Positions 9,344-18,349 of a stretch of DNA of 64,000 nucleotides are shown here, in pieces. The position numbers and the translations under genes were made by a program. The stretch's first letter is position 1. Every line of letters begins with the position of its first letter. The stretch covers positions 558,001 through 622,000 of the forward strand of contig JASCOV010000002.1 in assembly GCA_029960045.1 (NCBI GenBank), in the 5' to 3' direction. The stretch comes from Flavobacteriaceae bacterium PS02293 (GTDB taxonomy: Bacteria; Bacteroidota; Bacteroidia; Flavobacteriales; Weeksellaceae). The notes beneath the pieces are model-generated. The model did no database searches. It had not been told where the DNA came from and saw only the letters and a program-made list of their open reading frames with translations.

Positions 9344-11275
9344 ATGGAGAAGGTTAAAAATCTTAAAAGATTTTCACTCAATGACAATGTCTTATATCTT
9401 GCAGATCTCAAATTTCTGCCAAGGTGGGTTATTTTAGTCATTGATTTATTAATAGTAATTTTATCACTTTTTGTATCTCATTTATTGATATTGGGCTTGG
9501 ACGTTAATCATTATAGCGTATTCCCTTTATCATATGTATTTATTTTTATTTTAGCTGTCAATGTTTTGTATATGTACATATTCAAAACATATTTGGGTGT
9601 TATAAGACATTCTACTTTTGTAGATCTTTTCAAGATTTTTCTGGCTAATTTGTGTGGAGTCTTAACTATTATAATAATTAATTATACATATTATTTAAGC
9701 GCTAATGCAAAAGTAGTCCTTATTCCATTTATGGGATTATATTTTGCTATTTCCTGTTTGTTTTTATTTGTTTTTAGACTTTGTGTAAAAGGTTTTTTCA
9801 ATATCATAAAAGAAAATAAGAGAAGTGGAAGTAGGAAGAAAATCTATATTTTGGGAGATGATGATACATCTGTCGCTATTGCACAGGTGATTCTTTCAAA
9901 TCCTAATTTGCCATTTGATATCCGAGGTTTTATATCTTACCATAATAAAAAAGTAAGCATCAAACTTTTGGACAAACAAATTATTACAAAATCAAAATTC
10001 ATTAATAATCTTAAGAATGGTATTAATGAGGTAAGTGGTGTTTTAGTCATTAAAGAAGCACTTCAAAAAGAAGAATTGGAGTTTTGGGTTAATGTTTTTC
10101 TTGAAAATAATCTGAAGATTTATAAAGCACCGGCTATGCAAAAACTTCGTAGTAATGAGATGATCAACCAGATCAATACCATTCAGATCGAGGATTTGCT
10201 TAATAGAAGACCAATAAAACTCGATAATCTCGAAATTAAAAAAAGACACTTTCAGAAAACGATTTTGGTTACTGGTGGTGCAGGGTCTATTGGTCGGGAG
10301 ATTGTAAGACAAGTTGCACTTCTGGAACCGATGCAAATTGTGATTTTGGATCAATCAGAAACGCCACTTTACGAGACAGAGTTAGAAATGAGAGAAACTT
10401 ATCCTCATATCAATTTTAAATTCATATTGGCAGATATATCCAATTACAGTCGTTTGGAGCCATTGTTTATCAAATATAATTTCTCAATGGTTTATCATGC
10501 AGCAGCATATAAGCATGTTCCAATTGTAGAGGATAATCCTCACGAAGCTGTTCTTGTAAATGTAATGGGAACTAAGAATTTAGCGTTGCTTTCTCATAAA
10601 TATAATGTCAACAGATTTGTGATGGTATCTACAGATAAAGCTGTGAATCCTACGAACGTAATGGGAGCATCCAAAAGAGTGGCAGAATTATTCGTCCAAT
10701 CATTGCAAAATCTTGAAGGCAATTCTACAAAATTTATTACAACCAGGTTTGGAAATGTTCTTGGTTCCAATGGATCTGTGATTCCGCATTTTAGAAAACA
10801 AATAGAAAAAGGAGGTCCGGTTACCATTACACATCCGGATATTGTGAGGTACTTTATGACTATTGCGGAAGCCTGTGAATTAGTTTTGAATGCCGGAACA
10901 ATGGGGAATGGTGGAGAGATCTATGTTTTCGATATGGGAGAACCTGTTAAAATCCTGGATCTTGCGAAAAGAATGATAAAACTATCCGGTTTTGAACCTG
11001 ATATTGATATTAAAATTATCTATACAGGGCTAAGACCTGGGGAAAAATTATATGAAGAACTTCTCAGTGATGACGCTCGTACATTACCCACATCTCACGA
11101 AAAAATTATGATTTCCAAAGATCCTTCTATGCAGTTCGCCGAAATTGATGAATTGACCGATCTTGTAATAGACTTTTCTAAAAAAGAAGAGAAGCAGGAA
11201 ATTGTAAGAATATTAAAATCTATCGTAAAAGAATTTAAAAGCAATAATTCTATATATGAATCGTTAGATAAATAA
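9344..11275 (+). CDS. pglF: PglF-like membrane nucleoside-diphosphate-sugar 4,6-dehydratase
   Basis: A 643-residue protein with four N-terminal membrane segments (about 25-150), a CoA-binding-like domain, then an extended SDR domain with the NAD glycine motif 'TGGAGSIG' (310-317). The catalytic residues are of the PglF/CapD type: T430-D431-K432 ('STDKAVNP') and M440-x3-K444 ('NVMGASK'), where the usual Tyr is Met, as described for PglF. The reaction is UDP-GlcNAc to UDP-4-keto-6-deoxy-GlcNAc, the first step towards bacillosamine. It follows pglE by 17 bp. Length and topology fit the large PglF/WbpM class rather than the soluble FlaA1 class. A FucNAc or QuiNAc product is possible, but the adjacent PglD/E pair favours bacillosamine. 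Confidence 0.9.
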   Translation: MEKVKNLKRFSLNDNVLYLADLKFLPRWVILVIDLLIVILSLFVSHLLILGLDVNHYSVFPLSYVFIFILAVNVLYMYIFKTYLGVIRHSTFVDLFKIFLANLCGVLTIIIINYTYYLSANAKVVLIPFMGLYFAISCLFLFVFRLCVKGFFNIIKENKRSGSRKKIYILGDDDTSVAIAQVILSNPNLPFDIRGFISYHNKKVSIKLLDKQIITKSKFINNLKNGINEVSGVLVIKEALQKEELEFWVNVFLENNLKIYKAPAMQKLRSNEMINQINTIQIEDLLNRRPIKLDNLEIKKRHFQKTILVTGGAGSIGREIVRQVALLEPMQIVILDQSETPLYETELEMRETYPHINFKFILADISNYSRLEPLFIKYNFSMVYHAAAYKHVPIVEDNPHEAVLVNVMGTKNLALLSHKYNVNRFVMVSTDKAVNPTNVMGASKRVAELFVQSLQNLEGNSTKFITTRFGNVLGSNGSVIPHFRKQIEKGGPVTITHPDIVRYFMTIAEACELVLNAGTMGNGGEIYVFDMGEPVKILDLAKRMIKLSGFEPDIDIKIIYTGLRPGEKLYEELLSDDARTLPTSHEKIMISKDPSMQFAEIDELTDLVIDFSKKEEKQEIVRILKSIVKEFKSNNSIYESLDK

Positions 11276-11282
11276 GAATCCC

Positions 11283-11290
11283 TATATTTG
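11283..11290 (+). promoter_or_regulatory. -7 promoter element upstream of the export gene block
   Basis: TATATTTG matches TAnnTTTG and ends 26 bp before the start of the Wza-like gene, just after the pglF stop codon. No convincing -33 TTTG is seen. Confidence 0.5.
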
Positions 11291-11316
11291 CAAACCTTCA
11301 ATTTAAGAAATCATTT

Positions 11317-12111
11317 ATGAGAAGAGCTTTATCCATAATTTTTATGGCTTCATTGTTTTGTGTAATATTTTCGTGTAAAGTAAAGGACATCGATTACATG
11401 AAAAATATAGAACAGACTGCAATAGAAAAGTCTGCCCAAACGTTTACAATTCAACCAGGTGATCAGTTAGTGATTTTGGTTACAGCAAAAGATAATGATG
11501 TAGCAAAACCATTTAATCAGAATTATTCTTCTAGTGATATCTCACAATACACAATACCAAGTAGTAATTTGCCTCTGCAATCTCAAACTTCGGTTGCGGG
11601 ACCTACATTTATAGTTGATTCTAATGGAAATATTCAATATCCTATTTTAGGAGATATCAGTACTGCCGGCAAGTCGCTAGAACAATTTCGTGATGAGTTA
11701 AAAGGTAGATTAAAGCAGTATATCAAGGATCCTAATGTGAATGTTAGAAATACGAATTTTAAAGTTACCGTATTAGGTGAAGTTAATAAGACTGGTACAT
11801 ATCTAATACCAGACGGTCAATCTATGACTATTTTGGGTATGCTGGGTATGGCTGGAGATTTGACTATTTATGGACAAAGAAAAAATGTTCTTGTTATTAG
11901 AAATATTGATGGTAACACTACTAAAGAATATATCGACTTAACGAATGCTCAGTTTATTAATTCCCCATATTATTATGTAAAGCAGAATGACGTCATCTAT
12001 GTTTCTCCTAATAATACCAGGAAGAATTCATCTACATATGGGCCACAAGCAGGTATCTTCATATCTATAGCATCTGTACTTGTTGGTCTTTTGGCGCTCT
12101 TGTTCAGATAA
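11317..12111 (+). CDS. Wza-like polysaccharide export outer-membrane lipoprotein
   Basis: A 264-residue protein. The N-terminus 'RRALSIIFMASLFCVIFSC' is a lipoprotein signal with the lipobox Cys near residue 20. A polysaccharide export (PES) domain follows ('FTIQPGDQLVILV' and 'FIVDSNGNIQYPILGDI'), then an SLBB domain ('VTVLGEVNKTGTYLIP') and a C-terminal hydrophobic stretch ('IFISIASVLVGLLALLF') that may span the outer membrane, as the Wza C-terminal helix does. It is shorter than E. coli Wza (379) because it has fewer SLBB domains, which is normal in Bacteroidota. It starts the export block, with the two tyrosine kinases directly downstream (17-bp gap), consistent with a Wza-Wzc trans-envelope complex. 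Confidence 0.9.
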   Translation: MRRALSIIFMASLFCVIFSCKVKDIDYMKNIEQTAIEKSAQTFTIQPGDQLVILVTAKDNDVAKPFNQNYSSSDISQYTIPSSNLPLQSQTSVAGPTFIVDSNGNIQYPILGDISTAGKSLEQFRDELKGRLKQYIKDPNVNVRNTNFKVTVLGEVNKTGTYLIPDGQSMTILGMLGMAGDLTIYGQRKNVLVIRNIDGNTTKEYIDLTNAQFINSPYYYVKQNDVIYVSPNNTRKNSSTYGPQAGIFISIASVLVGLLALLFR

Positions 12112-12128
12112 CTCATATTTATCATAAT

Positions 12129-14453
12129 ATGGAACACCAAACTAATAACCAACCTAATATTGATTTTTCCAAACTAGCAAAACCGTACCTTACAAAATGG
12201 TATTGGTTTTTGTTTAGTATATTGTTTTTTGTTGGAGTAGCTATCTTTTATGTAAAAACTGCTACACCTATTTATAATATCCGAGGAGCAGTTCTGATAA
12301 AAGATGCAAAAAAGTCTTTGTCAGGATCACCAGTAGGATCTATGAATATATTGGATGGTTTATCGGGCTTCGGCGGAATGAGCACTAATAGCATAGAAAA
12401 CGAAGTTGAGATTTTTAAATCCAAGAAGCTTGTAAGGGATGTTGTAACTATCAATCCATTACAAACAACTATATATAGTATAGAGGGATTTAGGAAAAAA
12501 GAGCTTTATGGAGATACTTCTCCAGTGATTATTTATGTATTAAATGAAAAAAAGAATAAAAAATTCCCTAAAGAAGAGTTTTTATTACATTATAATGCAG
12601 CTAATATTGAGTTTGAGTCAGAAGAATTTAAAATCAAAAAAAAGTTTAATTATGATCAGTTAATTAGCTTTCCTTTTGCTAACATAATAGTTACAAAGAA
12701 TAAAAAATTTGATCCCGAAAAAGCAGAAAAAATAGGAAATGTTTTCGAAATCTATTTTTCTCCATTGGAGGCTAGTGCAACAGCTATACAGAAACAAATA
12801 CAAATAGATCTTGCGGACAAAGATGCTACAGTTATTAATCTTTCGATTGATGGTCCTCAGGTAGACAAAGCAACTGTTATTCTTAATGGATTAATAAATG
12901 CTTATAACAAAGATGCCATTCTGGATAAAAATTCTGAATCGCAAAAAACTAAAGAATTCATTGATAGCAGAATTAATAAAATATCGGTAGAACTGGGTGA
13001 AGTCGAAAATGAAAAGGAACGTTTTAAAACTGAAAATAAAATTTCTGATATTCTTACAGAAGCAAAAATTAGCTTAGAAACTTCTGCTGATGCAAAAAAG
13101 AAACAACTGGAATTAGACGCACAGCTGGAGTTAACAAATAATTTTATTTCTTATTTGAAAAAACAAAATAACCATCAAGTTTTACCAGCTAATATTGGAT
13201 TGAGTAGTTCTGAATCCAATACAACCATTAGTTCATATAACAAAATGGTTATGGAAAGAAATAGAATGCTAGAAAATGCAACGCCTCAAAATCCACTTGT
13301 TGTAGATCTTACAAAACAGATCGATGCTATGAAGGAAGCTGTTGGAGAGGCGCTTTTGAAAAATAAAATGGGCCTGGAAATAGCACTTAGTGAATATATA
13401 GATGAACAAAGTCAGATAGGTTCTAGAATAATGAAAATCCCTTATCAGGAAAAATTATTTAGAAGTCTGGAAAGACAACAGCAGATCAAAGAAAGTTTGT
13501 ATTTATTATTGCTCCAAAAAAGAGAAGAAACAGCAATCTCATTAGCTGTAGTGGCACCAAAGGCAAGAACCGTAGAACCTGTTTTTGTTTCCGACAAACC
13601 AGTTGCTCCTAAAAAAATGCTGACACTTTTGGCAGCCCTTATATTTGCTGCGGTGATTCCATTTTCTTTTATTTATGTTAAAGAACTATTAAATACGAAG
13701 ATAATTACTAAATCTGATTTGAAGCAATATTCTAATATTCCAATAATTGCAGAACTTCCTTCGATTAAGAAGAGTATTGATCATTTAATAAGAGCAAATG
13801 ATTTTTCGCCATTGGCAGAAGCTTTCAGGATACTTGTGACCAATTTGGGATTTATGTTGGAGAATTCTAGTAATGCTAAGACCATACTTGTTACTTCATC
13901 TATCAAAGGAGAGGGTAAAACATTTGTTTCTATGAATGTCGCACTGACTCTTTCTAATACCAACAAAGTTGTAATTATTGGTGCAGACATCAGGAATCCA
14001 CAGTTGCAAAGATATAATCAGAGTAAAACACGAATTAAAGGATTATCGGAATTTCTATATGATAATACGACGACAGTGGATAGTATTATTTCGAAAAATC
14101 CTATTAATGATAAAAGTGATATAATATATTCGGGAATAATTCCGCCCAATCCCACAGAACTTTTAAAAAATAATAGGTTTGAGACTTTATTGGAAATTTT
14201 AAAAACCAAATACCAATATATTATTATAGATACAGCACCGTTATTATTAGTAACGGACACTTTCACAATTGCAAAGTACGCAGATCTCAAAATTTATGTT
14301 ACAAGATCTAAGTATACAGAAAAATCACTTGTGGAGTTTGCTGATGAAACTGTAAAATCAGGAAAATTACATAATGTTGCCCTTGTTTTGAATGATATAT
14401 CTAAAGAAGATTTTGGATATGGAAACAAATTTGGCTACGGCTACAATAACTAA
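12129..14453 (+). CDS. Wzc-type chain-length regulator / bacterial tyrosine kinase, copy 1
   Basis: A 774-residue polysaccharide co-polymerase fused to a BY-kinase. Topology: transmembrane helix at about 25-45, a large periplasmic Wzz-type domain with coiled-coil (about 260-470), a second transmembrane helix near 500-520, and a cytosolic kinase domain. The kinase has Walker A 'SIKGEGKT' (K597), Walker A' 'VVIIGADIRNPQ' and Walker B 'YIIIDTAP' (D701). The C-terminus is a Tyr/Gly tail ('DFGYGNKFGYGYNN'), the probable autophosphorylation cluster. By family knowledge it controls polymer length and export together with the Wza-like lipoprotein and Wzy. The next gene is a paralogue of the same architecture starting 9 bp after this stop codon. 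No Wzb-type or PHP-type tyrosine phosphatase gene is seen in the window. Confidence 0.92.
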   Translation: MEHQTNNQPNIDFSKLAKPYLTKWYWFLFSILFFVGVAIFYVKTATPIYNIRGAVLIKDAKKSLSGSPVGSMNILDGLSGFGGMSTNSIENEVEIFKSKKLVRDVVTINPLQTTIYSIEGFRKKELYGDTSPVIIYVLNEKKNKKFPKEEFLLHYNAANIEFESEEFKIKKKFNYDQLISFPFANIIVTKNKKFDPEKAEKIGNVFEIYFSPLEASATAIQKQIQIDLADKDATVINLSIDGPQVDKATVILNGLINAYNKDAILDKNSESQKTKEFIDSRINKISVELGEVENEKERFKTENKISDILTEAKISLETSADAKKKQLELDAQLELTNNFISYLKKQNNHQVLPANIGLSSSESNTTISSYNKMVMERNRMLENATPQNPLVVDLTKQIDAMKEAVGEALLKNKMGLEIALSEYIDEQSQIGSRIMKIPYQEKLFRSLERQQQIKESLYLLLLQKREETAISLAVVAPKARTVEPVFVSDKPVAPKKMLTLLAALIFAAVIPFSFIYVKELLNTKIITKSDLKQYSNIPIIAELPSIKKSIDHLIRANDFSPLAEAFRILVTNLGFMLENSSNAKTILVTSSIKGEGKTFVSMNVALTLSNTNKVVIIGADIRNPQLQRYNQSKTRIKGLSEFLYDNTTTVDSIISKNPINDKSDIIYSGIIPPNPTELLKNNRFETLLEILKTKYQYIIIDTAPLLLVTDTFTIAKYADLKIYVTRSKYTEKSLVEFADETVKSGKLHNVALVLNDISKEDFGYGNKFGYGYNN

Positions 14454-14461
14454 GAATAATA

Positions 14462-16828
14462 ATGGATAACGTGCAGAAAAGAGAGAAAGAAGAAATCAAC
14501 GTAAGAGAACTTATCAAACCTTATGTGAACCGCTGGCATTGGTTTTTTATAAGTGTCTTCTTGGCAATTGTATTGGCAATAATTAATATCAAATTCAGTA
14601 CTCCTATTTATAAAGTACAAAGTTCTGTTTTGATAAAAGATGCAAAAAAAATGTCGAGTGCATCTGGAGATTTTGGGGTATTAGCCGGATTAGGTGGTTT
14701 TGCCGGAATGGGAACCAATAGTATTGAAAATGAACTCGAAATTTTCAAATCCAAAACAATTCTAGATGATGCGGTTGGTAATCTAAAACTGCAGACATCT
14801 ATTTTTTCTAAGGAGAAGTATCATGACGTAGAACTTTATAAAGACACAAATCCATTTAATATACTTGTGATTAATGAGAAAATATACGAAGAATTACCCA
14901 AAAAACCAGTTGATATAAAAATCAAAGGTGATGTAATTACTTTATCTTCTGAAGAGTTTAAAAAAGATATTGTAACAACTTACAACAAAACTATTAGCCT
15001 GCCTTATGCTAATTTTATGATTGTGAAAAATCCTATTTTTAACCGTAAGAAAGTAAAAAAAATGGATTTAGAAGAGTTTTACTTTACATATGCTCGATTG
15101 GAAGATGTTGTAGATGGTTTTCGAAAGGCGATTGATATTGACCTTTTGGATAAAGATGCAACAGTTATTGGTTTGTCTCTTGCATACGAGAATAAAGATA
15201 AAGCAATTGATATTTTGGACGATATGGTAAAGGTTTATAATGAATATGCCATTACTGATAAAAATACCGAATCTAGTAAAACCAAAGATTTTATTGATGA
15301 CAGAATTTCATTGATTTCAAAAGAATTAGGAGAAGTAGAAACGGAAAAAGAGCGCTTCAAAATCGATAATGATGTTGTTGATATTCCTACTGAATCCAGG
15401 ATCAATTTACAGATTAGTACAGAGGCTAACAGGAAGCTCCTAGAAATAGATACACAAATTGAGATCACTAATATTTTAATCAATTATGTTAATTCTCAGA
15501 ATGGGAATTATCAACTGATGCCAACTAATATTGGTATTGATAATTCTACAGCAGCAGCTTCTAATATTTCTGCATATAATAAACTGATCTTAGACAGGAA
15601 TAGAATGTTGGAGAATGCAACTCCGGAAAATCCTCTAATTATTGATATTACGAATGAAATTAACTCTCTAAGAACTGCTTTAAAAGAAAGTCTGTATAAG
15701 AATTTGTCTGCACTCAAGTCTTCTAAATCATTTACTACTGGTTATGAAAATCTAGCAGAAAACAAAATTAACAAAGTTCCTAAACAGGAAAAACTTTTTA
15801 GAAACATCGAAAGACAGCAGCAAATCAAAGAAAATCTATACCTTCTTTTATTACAAAAAAGAGAAGAGGCCGCTATTGCAATGGCAATTACAAGTAACAA
15901 AGCAAGATCAGTAGATAATGCTTACGCATTGAAGAAACCTGTTTCGCCTAAAAAAATGTTGACGTTGGTAGGTGCTCTTTTCTTTGGGACACTTATACCT
16001 TTCGGATTTATATACTCCAAAGAATTACTTAATAACAAATTGGTAAGTAAGCACGATTTGGACAAATTAAGTTCTACCCCGGTATTATCTGAAGTTCCTA
16101 GACTTGGAAGAAATGTAGAGGAGACCATCTCATCAAATGATGTATCGCCATTGGCAGAATCGTTTAGGATATTGGTAACCAATCTTAACTTTATGTTACC
16201 TAAAAAAACCGAAGCGAAAATCATTTTCATTACTTCTACAGTTAAGGGTGAAGGTAAAACTTTTGTTTCTGTTAATCTGTCATTAGCATTGGCTTCTCCA
16301 CAGAGAAAAGTATTGGTTATAGGTTCCGATATCAGAAATCCTCAGCTGCAGAGATATAATCCGGCTATGAAATCTGTAAAAGGACTTACAGAATATCTCT
16401 ATGGCGAAGAAACTAATATCAATAATATCATTCATCCAAGCGGATTAAATGATAATTGTGATTTCCTTTACTCAGGAAGTATTCCTCCTAATCCTACGGA
16501 CCTACTGCAAAACGGAAAATATGAGGTGCTATTAGATGCGTTGAAGAATCAATATGATTATATTATCTTGGATACAGCTCCTTTGATGCTTGTAACAGAT
16601 TCATTCTTAATATCGGAAGTAGCGGATGCAACAGTATATGTAACCAGATCCGAGATTACAGAAAAAGATTTTATAGATTTTGCAAATAAAAGTATCGACT
16701 CCAAAAAAATTAAAAATGTAGGATTTGTTCTTAATGATGTTCATAGAACTAATTTCGGTTACGGAAATAAATATGGATATGGATATCAAGCAGAGGAAAA
16801 AAAATGGTGGCAGATTTTTAAAAGTTAA
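14462..16828 (+). CDS. Wzc-type chain-length regulator / bacterial tyrosine kinase, copy 2
   Basis: A 788-residue paralogue of the preceding gene with the same order: N-terminal transmembrane helix, Wzz-like periplasmic domain with coiled-coil, second transmembrane helix, BY-kinase domain. Walker A 'TVKGEGKT' carries K599; Walker A' reads 'VLVIGSDIRNPQ' and Walker B 'YIILDTAP'. The Tyr-rich tail 'NFGYGNKYGYGYQ' is followed by an extra basic/aromatic extension ('EEKKWWQIFKS') missing from copy 1. Long stretches match copy 1 closely, for example the region around 'MLENATP' and 'ERQQQIKE', while the periplasmic loop differs, so this is an old tandem duplication. Both copies keep the residues needed for kinase activity. 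It may partner a different polymer or form mixed oligomers with copy 1; this is inference. Confidence 0.92.
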   Translation: MDNVQKREKEEINVRELIKPYVNRWHWFFISVFLAIVLAIINIKFSTPIYKVQSSVLIKDAKKMSSASGDFGVLAGLGGFAGMGTNSIENELEIFKSKTILDDAVGNLKLQTSIFSKEKYHDVELYKDTNPFNILVINEKIYEELPKKPVDIKIKGDVITLSSEEFKKDIVTTYNKTISLPYANFMIVKNPIFNRKKVKKMDLEEFYFTYARLEDVVDGFRKAIDIDLLDKDATVIGLSLAYENKDKAIDILDDMVKVYNEYAITDKNTESSKTKDFIDDRISLISKELGEVETEKERFKIDNDVVDIPTESRINLQISTEANRKLLEIDTQIEITNILINYVNSQNGNYQLMPTNIGIDNSTAAASNISAYNKLILDRNRMLENATPENPLIIDITNEINSLRTALKESLYKNLSALKSSKSFTTGYENLAENKINKVPKQEKLFRNIERQQQIKENLYLLLLQKREEAAIAMAITSNKARSVDNAYALKKPVSPKKMLTLVGALFFGTLIPFGFIYSKELLNNKLVSKHDLDKLSSTPVLSEVPRLGRNVEETISSNDVSPLAESFRILVTNLNFMLPKKTEAKIIFITSTVKGEGKTFVSVNLSLALASPQRKVLVIGSDIRNPQLQRYNPAMKSVKGLTEYLYGEETNINNIIHPSGLNDNCDFLYSGSIPPNPTDLLQNGKYEVLLDALKNQYDYIILDTAPLMLVTDSFLISEVADATVYVTRSEITEKDFIDFANKSIDSKKIKNVGFVLNDVHRTNFGYGNKYGYGYQAEEKKWWQIFKS

Positions 16829-16849
16829 GTAAAAAATATAAACACACTT

Positions 16850-16871
16850 AGCCACATTGTATAATGTGGCT
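16850..16871 (+). promoter_or_regulatory. Hairpin between the second kinase gene and wzx
   Basis: Perfect 9-bp inverted repeat AGCCACATT / AATGTGGCT with loop GTAT, 11 bp before the wzx start. It has no T-tract, so it is not a standard terminator. It could be an mRNA processing or stability element or modulate wzx translation. Confidence 0.4.
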
Positions 16872-16882
16872 TCTAGTATATA

Positions 16883-18349
16883 ATGGCTAAATCATTAAAA
16901 AGTAATTTTGTATATAATCTAATAAACACTAGTTTAGGTATACTTTTTCCTTTGATCTCTTTTCCCTATGCTTCAAGAATATTGATGGCAGAAAGGATAG
17001 GGGAAGTCAACTTTTTTCAATCCATTATTCAATATGTATTACTGCTTACATCATTGGGAATTCCAATGTATGCTATTCGCGAAATAGCGAAAGTGAGAGA
17101 TAGTGTTGCCTTAAGAAATAAAACACTTTTAGAAATTTTAATTCTGAATTTAATTCTTACGGTCTTCGGATATTGCATTATTTTTATTATATTAATGACA
17201 ATTGATAAAGTACAGGTAAATATACCTTTGTTTTTAATTTTAAGTTTGTCAATAATACTTACCACCATAGGTTGTGACTGGTTTTATCAGGGCGTGGAGG
17301 ATTTTAAGTATATCACTATAAGAGGAATAATTGTAAGATCATTATCACTTATTCTTTTATTTTTGCTGGTAAAAACGCAAGAAGATGTCCTGTACTATGC
17401 AGTCTGTTTAACCGTAGGATCTTTAGGTGGAAATATCTTTAATTTTATCAGATTAAAAAAATATTTAAAAATATCGGATTTTAATTGGCAATATCTGCAG
17501 CCATTCCGCCATCTCAAACCCGTTCTTAGAATCTTTGTTCTTAATTTGATTATAAGTATATACATAAATCTAAATGTATTAATGTTAGGCTTTATGAAGA
17601 ACAACGAGAGCGTTGGACTTTTTACATCTGCAACCAAACTTACTCAAGTTATTTTGAGTGTTGTTATATCCTTAGGAACTGTATTATTGCCTCGTATGTC
17701 CAATATGATTTCCAATAATCAATTAGAAGAGTTCAGAGAATTGGCACAGAAATCCTTAGATTTTATCATCCTGATTACCTTACCTGTGGCTTTCGGACTT
17801 GTTTTATTAGCTGGTTTTCTAATTCCCATTTTCTGTGGAGATACCTATACCGACGCTATTCTTACTTTACAAATTTTAGCTCCCATCATCATATTTATTG
17901 GAATATCCAACGTGTTGGGCTTACAGATTCTATATCCTCAAGGACACGAGAATGTTGTTATTGTTTGTACTGGCATTGGTGCGGTTCTCAATTTTGTTCT
18001 TAATTTATGGCTCATTCCGAAATATAGCCAGAACGGTGCAGCAGTTGCGACTCTTTTTGCGGAGCTGGTTGTTACAGCAGCAATGTGGATAATTGGCAGA
18101 AAAATGATGCATGTCCACTGGAAAAAAAGGTATTGGGGCTACATTCTCGCTACTGTATTTATGTGCGCCGCAATATATCTGGTGAAACAGATTAATTTTA
18201 GTTTTAAAGTAGATTTTATCATTTCTGTTATAGTAGGAGCTTGTATTTATTTACTATATTTAATTTTCACTAAAGATCCGTTTTATCTTACCTTTAGAAA
18301 TATTCTAATTCAAAAACTAAACTTAAAAAACGAACACAATGACATATGA
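16883..18349 (+). CDS. wzx: Wzx-like polysaccharide flippase
   Basis: A 488-residue, highly hydrophobic protein of the polysaccharide transporter (PST) branch of the MOP flippases, with about 14 predicted membrane segments. The N-terminus 'NLINTSLGILFPLISFPYASRIL' is the usual signature of Wzx/RfbX proteins ('FPYAsRIL'). The predicted role is to flip undecaprenyl-diphosphate-linked repeat units across the inner membrane. The glf gene downstream overlaps its end by 11 bp, and a Wzy-like polymerase follows, so the trio belongs to a Wzx/Wzy-dependent pathway. A bare export function for teichuronic acid is less likely in this context. Confidence 0.9.
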   Translation: MAKSLKSNFVYNLINTSLGILFPLISFPYASRILMAERIGEVNFFQSIIQYVLLLTSLGIPMYAIREIAKVRDSVALRNKTLLEILILNLILTVFGYCIIFIILMTIDKVQVNIPLFLILSLSIILTTIGCDWFYQGVEDFKYITIRGIIVRSLSLILLFLLVKTQEDVLYYAVCLTVGSLGGNIFNFIRLKKYLKISDFNWQYLQPFRHLKPVLRIFVLNLIISIYINLNVLMLGFMKNNESVGLFTSATKLTQVILSVVISLGTVLLPRMSNMISNNQLEEFRELAQKSLDFIILITLPVAFGLVLLAGFLIPIFCGDTYTDAILTLQILAPIIIFIGISNVLGLQILYPQGHENVVIVCTGIGAVLNFVLNLWLIPKYSQNGAAVATLFAELVVTAAMWIIGRKMMHVHWKKRYWGYILATVFMCAAIYLVKQINFSFKVDFIISVIVGACIYLLYLIFTKDPFYLTFRNILIQKLNLKNEHNDI

